41,231 nt of DNA, from assembly GCA_040902585.1 (NCBI GenBank), contig JBBDXA010000066.1, positions 1 to 41,231 on the forward strand, given 5' to 3'. Positions 30,790 through 38,059 of this stretch are shown in pieces. The number at the start of each line of letters is the position of its first letter. The first letter of the stretch is position 1. Both the position numbers and the translations under genes were made by a program. Below the pieces are notes generated by a model. The model searched no databases and was not told where the DNA came from. It saw only the letters and a list, made by a program, of their open reading frames with translations. This DNA is from JBBDXA01 sp040902585. Its GTDB lineage: Bacteria; Planctomycetota; Phycisphaerae; Phycisphaerales; Phycisphaeraceae.

Positions 30790-32994
30790 TCACTTGGGCA
30801 CGGCGAACGCGTCGGCGGGAATCTCGGCGAGCGGTTCGATGCTGCTCACGTGGAACTGCACGACCGTGCTTTCTTCAAGGCCGGTCACCAGACGGATCGC
30901 GTGGGCGTGTTTCACGCCGGCTACCTCGCGGTAATCGCCGGCGGTCGTCATCGGATCGCGCGGCTGATCCTTGTCATCCGCCGGCGCGATCTTCATCAGC
31001 CGGGTCTGGAAATCGCCGTTCGCATCCAGCAGGCTGAACCATGCGATGGTGCGGTTCTCCGCCTTGTCTTCGAGCAGGATGCGATAGCAGATTTCGCCGC
31101 CGGACTTGTCCGTGCCCTGGAGCACGATGCGTTTGAAGGTGTCCATCGGCTTGTCACTGAGGATGCCCGCCAGCGCGGTCTCGGTGGCGACAAAGGTGGT
31201 GCGCTGAGCCTGGATGCCTTCGGTGACGCTGACCTGATCGCCGGCCTTCTTGGTGAGATTCGTGCCGTCCCAGATGATGACGGAGCCTTCGCCCGCCCTT
31301 TGCGATTCGATGCGACGCCTTCCGTCCGCGGCGCGGAGGACGGTCGAGGTGCTGGTCACCGCATCACCCTGCCGCACTTCGAGGACGAGTCGCCAGCCGG
31401 CCGCCTTCTTGATCGCTTCGCGCCCGCCGAGGTATTCGACGTACTGTGAAAGGACGCGCAAGGCTTCGACTTCATTCTGCTTCACATCGCGGAACTTGCC
31501 GAACTCCATCGGCGGGCCTTGTGGCGGAATCTGAATCGGCTGCGGCTGCGGGCGCGGCTGCGGCGCGGGCTGCTTCGGCTTGAGGGGGCCTTCCAATTCT
31601 TCGATCTTTTTCTTTGCATCCGCGATGCGCCGCATCGTGTCCTTGACCGCCGGATGAGCGTCGCCCTTGCCCTCACCCTGCTGGCCGCGCAGCACCGCCT
31701 CAAGCTTCGCCAGCTTTTCCTTTTCCGCCTCCAACTCTTTCGCTCGGTCCGGCTCAGGCAGCAGGCGCTTGAACGGCTCGATCGGCTCGACATCATCGTC
31801 AGCCGGTTCATCCTTCGGTTCAATCTTGGGCGCTTCCTTCTTCGCGTCGTCCTTCTCCTCCCCTTGGCCCTTGGCCCCTGGCCCTTTGCCCTTTTCGTCT
31901 TCCTTTTTCTCATCCGGCTTCGGCGCCGGCTGCGGTCTTACCGGCGGCTGACGCGACGGCGGCTTGGGATAGGTGATCGCGCTCAGCCGCACCCAGGCGC
32001 TGAACTCCTTCCCGCCGCGCTCCCACACCACATCCACCGGCCAGTGGGCAGGCAGCGTCGCGATCTCGTTGGTGAACTCATGCGTCGAGCGGATCGCTTT
32101 GCCGTTGAACCGCAGCAGGCGATCACCCGGTTGCAGGCCGGCCTTGCCGATCGGGGCGTCGAGGTTGACCGAGGTGCAGACGGTTTCGTTGCCGCCGTAA
32201 CGATCGAACACGGCTTCGAGCGTGCCGTGCTCGCAGGTCTTGGTCGAGAGCATCTCAGGGATGAAGGTCTTGCACTGCTCGGCGCTGATGGCGTATCCGA
32301 GGCCGACGTTCACACGGCCGCGCTCTTCGAAGGAGCCGCGGCCGTTGATGCCGATGACTTCGCCCTGCATGTTGAAGAGGGGCCCGCCGGAGTTGCCGGG
32401 GTTGATGGAGGAATCGATCTGGATGCAGTTGCCGTACTCGAGCATCTTCCCGCCGGGACCGGTGCCGGGCTGGTAGCGTTTGACGCCCGAGACGATGCCG
32501 AGCGTGACCGTGGGCGTCTGATCCTCGGCGAGGATGAAGGGGTTGCCCATCGCCATCACGAAGTCACCGACGCGCACCAGGTCGGAGTCACCGATACGGG
32601 CATGCAGGAACTTGTGATCCGGTGTCGGGCCTTCGAGCTTGATGATGGCCAGGTCGCCGCCCGGGTCCATCCCGATCAGTTTCCACTTATACAGTTTGGT
32701 ATCCGCGAGTCCGCCCCAGCCGGCGACGCCTGCGCCGGCGACGACGTGGTAGTTGGTCAGCGCGTAGCCTTCGGGGTGGAAGATGACGCCGCTGCCGCCG
32801 CCCTGCCGGTTCATGCCGTAGATGGCGACGACGCTGTGATAGACCTTTTGAATCGCGGCGATGCGGGCTTTCTCGACGGCGCGGACTTTTTCCAGTTCCA
32901 GATCGCTGATGGATTCCTGCGCCCGCAGAACGGGGGCGGCAGCAGCAAGACCTAGAATCGCAGCCATCAAGAACAATCGCCGGACATCGTTCAT
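30790..32994 (-). CDS. HtrA/DegP-type serine protease with PDZ, charged linker and extra C-terminal domain
   Basis: 734 residues; AGGAG lies 8 nt before ATG 32994. The signal peptide (MNDVRRLFLMAAILGLAA...) exports it. The triad is intact: His83 (LTNYHVV), Asp114 (GGDLAIIKL) and Ser202 (NPGNSGGPL). PDZ at about 265-340 (PIGKAGLQPGDRLLRFNGKAI). A very charged Lys/Glu/Pro linker and coiled coil (about 345-540) includes a heptad array (31861-31895). The last 190 residues are a beta-rich domain (GWRLVLEVRQGD, VIIWDGTNLTKK, MKIAPADDKD) not normal for DegP; it resembles LolA-like lipoprotein-carrier strands, but this is uncertain. It is likely the working protease of the three-gene set. Confidence 0.9.
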   Translation of the reverse strand: MNDVRRLFLMAAILGLAAAAPVLRAQESISDLELEKVRAVEKARIAAIQKVYHSVVAIYGMNRQGGGSGVIFHPEGYALTNYHVVAGAGVAGWGGLADTKLYKWKLIGMDPGGDLAIIKLEGPTPDHKFLHARIGDSDLVRVGDFVMAMGNPFILAEDQTPTVTLGIVSGVKRYQPGTGPGGKMLEYGNCIQIDSSINPGNSGGPLFNMQGEVIGINGRGSFEERGRVNVGLGYAISAEQCKTFIPEMLSTKTCEHGTLEAVFDRYGGNETVCTSVNLDAPIGKAGLQPGDRLLRFNGKAIRSTHEFTNEIATLPAHWPVDVVWERGGKEFSAWVRLSAITYPKPPSRQPPVRPQPAPKPDEKKEDEKGKGPGAKGQGEEKDDAKKEAPKIEPKDEPADDDVEPIEPFKRLLPEPDRAKELEAEKEKLAKLEAVLRGQQGEGKGDAHPAVKDTMRRIADAKKKIEELEGPLKPKQPAPQPRPQPQPIQIPPQGPPMEFGKFRDVKQNEVEALRVLSQYVEYLGGREAIKKAAGWRLVLEVRQGDAVTSTSTVLRAADGRRRIESQRAGEGSVIIWDGTNLTKKAGDQVSVTEGIQAQRTTFVATETALAGILSDKPMDTFKRIVLQGTDKSGGEICYRILLEDKAENRTIAWFSLLDANGDFQTRLMKIAPADDKDQPRDPMTTAGDYREVAGVKHAHAIRLVTGLEESTVVQFHVSSIEPLAEIPADAFAVPK
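31861..31895. repeat. Heptad array (CCCTTGG)5 within coding sequence
   Basis: Five 7-bp units: CCCTTGG, CCCTTGG, CCCCTGG, CCCTTTG, CCCTTTT. On the coding strand it gives KGKGPGAKGQGE in the charged linker. The same unit (GGGCCAA strand) appears in the spacer at 19048-19064. Confidence 0.75.
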
Positions 32995-33020
32995 TCGCGG
33001 GACTCCTGAGTAGATAAATG

Positions 33021-33026
33021 ATTATA
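33021..33026 (-). promoter_or_regulatory. -10 box TATAAT upstream of the active HtrA gene
   Basis: A perfect TATAAT on the minus strand, 26 nt before ATG 32994, with AGGAG (33003-33007) between. No good -35 hexamer is seen 17 bp upstream. It would give a very short leader for the HtrA set. Confidence 0.5.
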
Positions 33027-33170
33027 CGTTTATCTGGCGATATCGATCCTGGGTACGAACGATTGAAGCGGAATTGTACAAGTCGTCAGAAGGGGGAAAG
33101 ATCGGTGAGGGACGACAAAAAGCATTCGGATTCCCACTCCGCCGTCCCGCAAGGCTCCGGACCCGCCGCC

Positions 33171-33558
33171 TCACCGGAATACCGCCACGGCATATTCCTG
33201 GATCTTCGGATCCACGGTCGCAATCGTCAGTCCATGGTCGATCGCCTGGCAAACCAGCATGCGGTCAAACGGGTCGTTGTGGAGGGGTGCCAGCGATGCG
33301 AGGCGCGTGGTCGCTTGCTCGTGCAGCGGCAGGCTCGCGATGCGATGCATTGCACGCTGGGCGGGAAAGAACAGTGCCGGCGACTCCGGCAGCGGGAGCT
33401 TTCCCAACGAGTGCTTGATGGTCGCTTCCCAAACGGAAACGACACTGAGATACACCTCGTTTTCGGGGGGCACAGAGCGCATCGCGAAGCGGACCGGAAA
33501 GGCGCTAATCGCCGAGTATGAACCAAAGAAAAACGTGGGTATCCAGAAGAATCCTCAT
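33171..33558 (-). pseudogene. VapC-like PIN toxin with +1 frameshift
   Basis: From ATG 33558 it reads MRILLDTHVFLWFILGD and then TAG (33505-33507). One frame over, the protein continues as ISAFPVRFAMRSVPPENEVY, then LSVVSVWEATIKHSLGKLPL, LHNDPFDRMLVCQAI and ATVDPKI to 33171. The total of 388 nt is one more than a multiple of three, so a single extra base near codons 16-18 explains the break. All PIN acidic positions (Asp6, the Glu of SVWE, the Asp of DPFDR and of ATVD) survive across the two frames. The start overlaps the antitoxin stop by ATGA. It is either a real inactivation or an assembly error. Confidence 0.75.
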
Positions 33559-33803
33559 GCATCCTCGAATGACTTGAGTACCTCATCGGGCAATGGGGCG
33601 TCGAAATCGTCTGGAACGATGAATTGCCCTTTGGCCAAACCGAAAGGACGTTTCTCGCGCTGCACGGGTGCGGCGCCCGACATCGGCGTGATCCGGGCCA
33701 CCGGCATGCTGGCCTGAACGATCGTGAGCGACTCACCCGCCTGAATGCGGCGGAGGAATCCGGCCAGGTCTCGCTGGATGTCATCAATGCTGATCGTTGC
33801 CAC
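33555..33803 (-). CDS. Phd/YefM-family antitoxin
   Basis: 82 residues, with MATISIDDIQRDLAGFLRRI and AGESLTIVQASMPVARITP, the standard N-terminal DNA-binding and dimerisation part of Phd/YefM. The C-terminus (VPDDFDAPLPDEVLKSFED) matches the segment that wraps a VapC-type toxin. It is coupled by ATGA to the broken PIN toxin. With the toxin frameshifted, the antitoxin may be an orphan. Confidence 0.85.
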   Translation of the reverse strand: MATISIDDIQRDLAGFLRRIQAGESLTIVQASMPVARITPMSGAAPVQREKRPFGLAKGQFIVPDDFDAPLPDEVLKSFEDA

Positions 33804-33855
33804 AATTCAATTATGGCATCCGCCGGATGGAAATCCAATTGCCAATTGCCCTTTT

Positions 33856-34836
33856 TCATCCATACACCTCGAGAAACACGCGATCCGTCGTGCGGATTTC
33901 GCGGTGAATCATGGGCCGGGTCCAGCTTTCCACGTGGTGCATCGCTTCGCCGTCGACCGTCAGGTAGCGCGACAGATCGTGCGGGGTGAGGTGTTCGGCG
34001 AACTGCTGGAAGAGGCCGACTTCCATGCCCGTGATGCCGCAGATGTAGATGAGCGTGTTGTCGCGCTGGAGCAGGGGCAGGAGCAGGTCGGTGTGCGACA
34101 CGATGCGCTGATGCACGTACATCGGTCCGCCCTTGCCATCGAGCTGCATCTCCCTGCTGACCGCGGTGAGGTAGTGAAAGTTCGGATGCCTGTCCGCCAG
34201 TTCCTGGAAGTACGGGTGATAGAGCAGGTCCGTCGCGTAGGCCACGCCCATGATGAGCACGATCGGATTCGTCGCGTTCGATCTTAATAGTTCCATCACC
34301 ATGGCGCGGAAGGGCGCGATGCCCGTGCCGGTGGCGACGAAGATGTAACTGAAATTCCTGGCGCTGATCGGCAGCAGGAAACGCCGGCCGACGGGCCCGG
34401 TGAGTTTCACTTCCTCTCCCACTTGAAGATCGCACAGGTAATTGGAGGCGACGCCTTCGAAGAGCTTGTGCGTTTTCCAATCTTCATCGATGACGCGCTT
34501 GACGCAGGTGGAGATGACGTGGCCGCCGCCGTCCTCGCCGAAGGAGGGCGAAGCGTAGGAATAGAGGCGGACCTTGTGGGCTTTGCCGTTGGCGTCGACG
34601 CCGGGCGGGAGCACGCCGAACGCCTGGCCGGGGCGACCCGCGCCGGCGAGCGCCGAGCCGCCGACATCGAACTCGATGTGCCTGACCACGCCAGCCGACT
34701 TGTGCGGCGAAGCGACGCACAGTTCGCTCTTGACCACGCGCCCGACGCCCGGCTCCTTCGGGGTGTAGACATTCATCTGCACCGCGGGCAGGATGATCTG
34801 GGAATCAGACGAAGGTTCGGCGAGGCGGTCGTTCAT
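33856..34836 (-). CDS. Ferredoxin-NADP+ reductase (plant-type FNR fold)
   Basis: 326 residues from Met at 34836; 40 further in-frame codons upstream lack homology and a ribosome binding site. The FAD-binding RLYSYASPSF motif, VISTCVKRV and the NADP-binding GTGIAPFRAM are clear, as is ICGITGMEVGLFQQF. The protein moves electrons between ferredoxin or flavodoxin and NADPH. It ends FLEVYG: the plant-type Tyr that stacks on FAD is present but followed by an extra Gly. No ferredoxin gene is beside it. A donor for biosynthesis or Fe-S reactions is likely. Confidence 0.9.
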   Translation of the reverse strand: MNDRLAEPSSDSQIILPAVQMNVYTPKEPGVGRVVKSELCVASPHKSAGVVRHIEFDVGGSALAGAGRPGQAFGVLPPGVDANGKAHKVRLYSYASPSFGEDGGGHVISTCVKRVIDEDWKTHKLFEGVASNYLCDLQVGEEVKLTGPVGRRFLLPISARNFSYIFVATGTGIAPFRAMVMELLRSNATNPIVLIMGVAYATDLLYHPYFQELADRHPNFHYLTAVSREMQLDGKGGPMYVHQRIVSHTDLLLPLLQRDNTLIYICGITGMEVGLFQQFAEHLTPHDLSRYLTVDGEAMHHVESWTRPMIHREIRTTDRVFLEVYG

Positions 34837-34922
34837 GGCGAGGCCTATTGCAGGAGATTGTGCGAAAATCAGTGCTGCTACAGCCAACCGATCGCATCCA
34901 ACACTCCCGAATCGGTGCGCTT

Positions 34923-35228
34923 TCAGACACCTTGGGCATTCCTGCTCTTGAGCCATCGTTGCAGTGACTTGTGACTCTCGCCCGATGGCCGACCTTGGAG
35001 CAGATTCTCGACGCTGATGTCCTCATCCAGATCAGGCCAGTGGATTCCTTTGCCGCCGCCGTTAAACTCGACGCGATTGCGCTCGGCCGGTGTGCCCTGG
35101 AGGAGTCGCGGATACCATCCGATGGGAACGATGATCGTGCGGCCGTCGGACAGATCCACGCTGACGGCCTCGTCCGTCACAACGACACGCTGTGCGAGAC
35201 ACGATTTCTCAGCCGTTGAAGTATTCAT
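34923..35228 (-). CDS. DUF2442-family protein
   Basis: 101 residues from ATG 35228, which overlaps the DUF4160 gene by 20 bp. The signature is RVVVTDEAVSVDLSDGRTII, VPIGWYPRL and then NGGGKGIHWPDLDEDISVEN. DUF2442 and DUF4160 genes are commonly paired and have toxin-antitoxin-like distribution; a function has not been shown by the sequence. The C-terminal tail (QGRPSGESHKSLQRWLKSRN) is a short helix. Confidence 0.85.
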   Translation of the reverse strand: MNTSTAEKSCLAQRVVVTDEAVSVDLSDGRTIIVPIGWYPRLLQGTPAERNRVEFNGGGKGIHWPDLDEDISVENLLQGRPSGESHKSLQRWLKSRNAQGV

Positions 35229-35445
35229 TCCATTGATCCATGAGGAATTGGCGGTGCTCGGCGACCAGCCGCAGAATCTTGTTGAGTTCTGTCCTTGAGA
35301 ATCCCTTGTTCCGCGCAAGCCAAACGGGGTCAAGCCAGACCTTTGCTTCCATCTCGTCGCGCTTGACATGAACGTGCATGGGCTCCTCGCGGTCACCCGC
35401 GTAGAAGTAGAATCGGTACGGGCCGGAGCGAAGAACTGTCGGCAT
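35209..35445 (-). CDS. DUF4160-family protein
   Basis: 78 residues, MPTVLRSGPYRFYFYAGDRE then EPMHVHVKRDEMEAKVWLDP, followed by a helical C-terminus (LNKILRLVAEHRQFLMDQWN). It matches the DUF4160 signature (YFYxxDxxEPxHVHV). The partner DUF2442 gene follows with a 20-bp overlap. Function unknown; probably a two-gene accessory module. Confidence 0.88.
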   Translation of the reverse strand: MPTVLRSGPYRFYFYAGDREEPMHVHVKRDEMEAKVWLDPVWLARNKGFSRTELNKILRLVAEHRQFLMDQWNEYFNG

Positions 35446-35484
35446 TGAAACAGTCTAGCGAGTTGACCGAGTGCAGTTCAAAGG

Positions 35485-36666
35485 TCACTCCCGTATCAAC
35501 CGCACATCACCCCAGTCACCATGATCGGCAAAGTCCAGGTCTTCGCCCGCTTCCACCGCCAGCGTCAGCTTCTTCACGCCTTCGAGCTTGACGCGGATTT
35601 CCACCATCCCGTCGCTGGGGCGGATGCGCTGCTTGAACAGTTCACGGCCGTCGCCGAGGACGACGAACTCGCAGTCGCCCTTGTTCTTCGTCTCGTCATC
35701 AATGCCGATGGTCGCGGCCAGCGCGGTGAACTTCGGATCGACGTTGAACGACAGCCGGCTCGTCGCGTGAACCCCCAGCCCCTTGTCGAAGGTGCGTCCG
35801 GCGATGCGCAGGGGCTTGCCGCGCACGGAGCGATCGCGCTGCCACGGGCCGATGTAAGCGATCGCTTTCTCGTACACATCCACCGGCTCCAGATCGGAGA
35901 GGAACATCATGCGATCGCTGCGCACATCCAGCCTTTGCACCGCGGCCCAGGGCAGCGTCATCGCCTGATCATTGAGCGTCTTCATCGCGATCAGCCCGGT
36001 CTGCATCTTCTCGATCTTCACCCACAGCGAGGAGCCATCGGCGAACTTCACCAGGGCGCTGCCGGTAAGCTCGGGGCGTTTGCCGGTGGTGGTGAGCGTC
36101 AGGCCGAAGGCGCGGGCGCGATCGACCGTGCGCTCCGCGTCTTCGTACTGGAACTTGATCTTGTCCGCAGCCATGTCGAGGAACACGCCCTGGAGCGACT
36201 GAACTTTGTTGTCAATGGAAACATAGAGGCGATCGGTTTCGCTGGCGGCACCGTTGACATCGGCGAGGAAGGCGTCGGCACCGGCGGGGAGTTTGCGGGC
36301 ATCGGTCTCATCGCTGAGCTGGATGCCGCGCACGGCCGAGAGCGGCAGCTTCAGTTCACCGTAGGCCCAGGTGAGCGTGCAGTGATTCTCATCCAGCGCC
36401 ACGGCTGAAGCGCGGATCATCCCGCCGCCGACAAGGAACACGCGGGCACTGGCCTCGGCTTCGCTCGCCTCGACCGGGCGCTCGATGCGGCGAAGGCCCA
36501 GCAGATCGACCGGCTTCGCATCGCCTTCGAACGTGACTTTGCCACCTTCGATCTGCGTGACGCGCTGCTCGATGCGGCTGCCATCGAGCAGGACGGCCAC
36601 ATCGCTCTGTGCGAAGGCGACAGTTGAAAGGCAGGCGAAGGCAAGAGCAGTGAAAGGTAATCGCAT
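35485..36666 (-). CDS. Secreted protein with C-terminal NPCBM domain
   Basis: 393 residues from ATG 36666; GAGGTGG just upstream supports this over the longer frame. Signal peptide MRLPFTALAFACLSTVAFAQ. The middle is beta-rich with repeated short units like VAVLLDGSRIEQRVTQIEGG. The last 145 residues are an NPCBM/NEW2 domain (RIAGRTFDKGLGVHATSRLS, DCEFVVLGDGREL, EAGEDLDFADHGDWGDVRL), a galactose-binding-like carbohydrate module. It is the third of three co-oriented exported genes but lies beyond a terminator, so it probably has its own promoter. Confidence 0.85.
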   Translation of the reverse strand: MRLPFTALAFACLSTVAFAQSDVAVLLDGSRIEQRVTQIEGGKVTFEGDAKPVDLLGLRRIERPVEASEAEASARVFLVGGGMIRASAVALDENHCTLTWAYGELKLPLSAVRGIQLSDETDARKLPAGADAFLADVNGAASETDRLYVSIDNKVQSLQGVFLDMAADKIKFQYEDAERTVDRARAFGLTLTTTGKRPELTGSALVKFADGSSLWVKIEKMQTGLIAMKTLNDQAMTLPWAAVQRLDVRSDRMMFLSDLEPVDVYEKAIAYIGPWQRDRSVRGKPLRIAGRTFDKGLGVHATSRLSFNVDPKFTALAATIGIDDETKNKGDCEFVVLGDGRELFKQRIRPSDGMVEIRVKLEGVKKLTLAVEAGEDLDFADHGDWGDVRLIRE

Positions 36667-36789
36667 CGTTTCCACCTCAGACAAGACATCGAACAAGACG
36701 AGACCCGCGGCATGGCCCCTTCAAGGGGGCATGCCCCGCACCCACAGTTTAGCGGCTCGCACCGGCCGGGATGCACGAGGGCCTCTTAA

Positions 36790-36820
36790 AACGAAAAAAC
36801 CCCGGCGCTGGCCGGGGCTT
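36790..36820 (-). terminator. Intrinsic terminator after the helical/Gly-rich exported protein gene
   Basis: On the minus strand GCCCCGG and CCGGGG segments form a stem (36800-36806 with 36811-36817, 4-nt loop) followed by TTTTTTCGTTTT (36790-36799). It lies 23 bp after the stop codon at 36843. Confidence 0.85.
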
Positions 36821-36842
36821 TGAGGTGGTCTGGGTCGGGCGA

Positions 36843-37919
36843 TCAATCATCGCCTTCCTGAAGGCGTTTGTAGTATTCCTCCACGGCCTGACGGTAGCGC
36901 GAGGGGAACTTGGCCTTGAAGGCGTTGATGACGTCCTGTTTTTCTTTCTTTTTCAGGTCGCCCCAGGAGTCGGCACCGGAGCCGCGGTTGACCTTGTGGA
37001 GGGCGCCGATCTCGGCGGAGCCTTCGGGCGCGGTGGATTGGGTCGCGGGGCTGGAGGGCACGCCGTTGCGCTGGCCGCCGGGACCTGAGCCCTGACCCTG
37101 GCCCTGTCCGCCGCCGCTGCCGCTGCCGCCGCCGCCGTTTTCCTTTTGCTCAGCTTCTTCGATCAGCTTGTCGAGCATGACGATAATGTTCTTCTGTTCC
37201 TTCTGGGTCGGATCATCGGGCTTCTCGAGGTCGAGGCGACGACGCGAATAGTCCATCCTGTTTTCGACGTCCCACAGCGAACCGTCGATCATGGCCTTGA
37301 GCTCTTCGACCTTGTGCATCGCGCCGACGGTCAGACGTTCGGAGGCGTCGGGGTTCTGTCGCAGGAACGTGGCGAGTGAAATCAGGGCCTCGACGCGCTC
37401 CAGCAGCTTGTCGTGGCAGATGCCTTTGTAGAAAAGCGCTTCGCCGGCATGCAGCGTCAGGTCGCTGCGCTCGGCACCGGCGAGCTTGTCGAGGATCGGC
37501 AGAGCATCCTCAAACTTCTCCTGCACCATGTAGGCACGGGCAAGATAGAAGTCGGCGTGGGCCGCCAGGTACGTGTCTTCGGATTTGGAGAGGTTCTTCA
37601 AGGAAGCGACGGCTTTGGTGAAGTCTTCATCCGCGAAGTCCGCGAGCGCTTTGCTCAGCTCCGGATTCACCGCCACGATCACCCGCGTGAGTGTGTGTTC
37701 GCCGGCCTGGTCCTTGGCGGCTGCGTCCAGCTCGCTGAGAATCAAGACGCGCGTCTCGGCGGGCACGGCCTTGCTCTGCAGGGTGTGCTGCATGAAGCGG
37801 GAGATCACTTCATCCTGCGACACCGGCTTGAACGGCAGCGAGGGGATGGTGATGTCCTCGGCCAGAGCGTGCGATGCGCCGAGCGTGAGGGCGAGGGTGA
37901 GGGTGATTGATTTAAGCAT
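36843..37919 (-). CDS. Exported helical, Gly-rich protein
   Basis: 358 residues from ATG 37919 with GGAG 6 nt upstream; the longer frame reads through a palindrome and is not used. Signal peptide MLKSITLTLALTLGASHALA. Residues 30-210 are helical with TPR-like periodicity (YLARAYMVQEKFEDALPILDK, AGEALFYKGICHDKLLERVEA). A Gly/Ser/Gln-rich linker follows at about 260-290, then a Lys/Tyr-rich C-terminal helix (KKEKQDVINAFKAKFPSRYRQ, EYYKRLQEGDD) seen in a number of planctomycete exported proteins. Probably a periplasmic scaffold. It ends at a strong terminator and lies downstream of the PGDK protein. Confidence 0.7.
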   Translation of the reverse strand: MLKSITLTLALTLGASHALAEDITIPSLPFKPVSQDEVISRFMQHTLQSKAVPAETRVLILSELDAAAKDQAGEHTLTRVIVAVNPELSKALADFADEDFTKAVASLKNLSKSEDTYLAAHADFYLARAYMVQEKFEDALPILDKLAGAERSDLTLHAGEALFYKGICHDKLLERVEALISLATFLRQNPDASERLTVGAMHKVEELKAMIDGSLWDVENRMDYSRRRLDLEKPDDPTQKEQKNIIVMLDKLIEEAEQKENGGGGSGSGGGQGQGQGSGPGGQRNGVPSSPATQSTAPEGSAEIGALHKVNRGSGADSWGDLKKKEKQDVINAFKAKFPSRYRQAVEEYYKRLQEGDD

Positions 37920-37949
37920 GACTGACTCCGAGTGTTTGCTTGCGGATTG

Positions 37950-38050
37950 GGGTGCCACGGGTCGCGGAGGTCCGCCGACGAGACCCGTGCGAATGTACTT
38001 GGGTGTCCGGCACGGGTCTACTCGCAAAGCCTCGTCGACCCGTGGCACCC
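37950..38050. repeat. Nested palindromic (REP-like) repeat
   Basis: Outer arms GGGTGCCACGGGTCG (37950-37964) and its exact complement 38036-38050. Inner arms AGACCCGTGC (37981-37990) and GCACGGGTCT (38010-38019), also perfect. It fills the space between the two exported-protein genes and could stabilise the upstream mRNA or attenuate readthrough. Confidence 0.8.
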
Positions 38051-38059
38051 ATCGAGCAC

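Noticed and set aside
34837..34956. N-terminal extension of the ferredoxin-NADP reductase
   Set aside because: No family similarity or ribosome binding site; the internal Met at 34836 gives the normal length.
37920..38048. N-terminal extension of the helical exported protein
   Set aside because: It would translate the nested palindrome and hide the signal peptide that starts at Met 37919.
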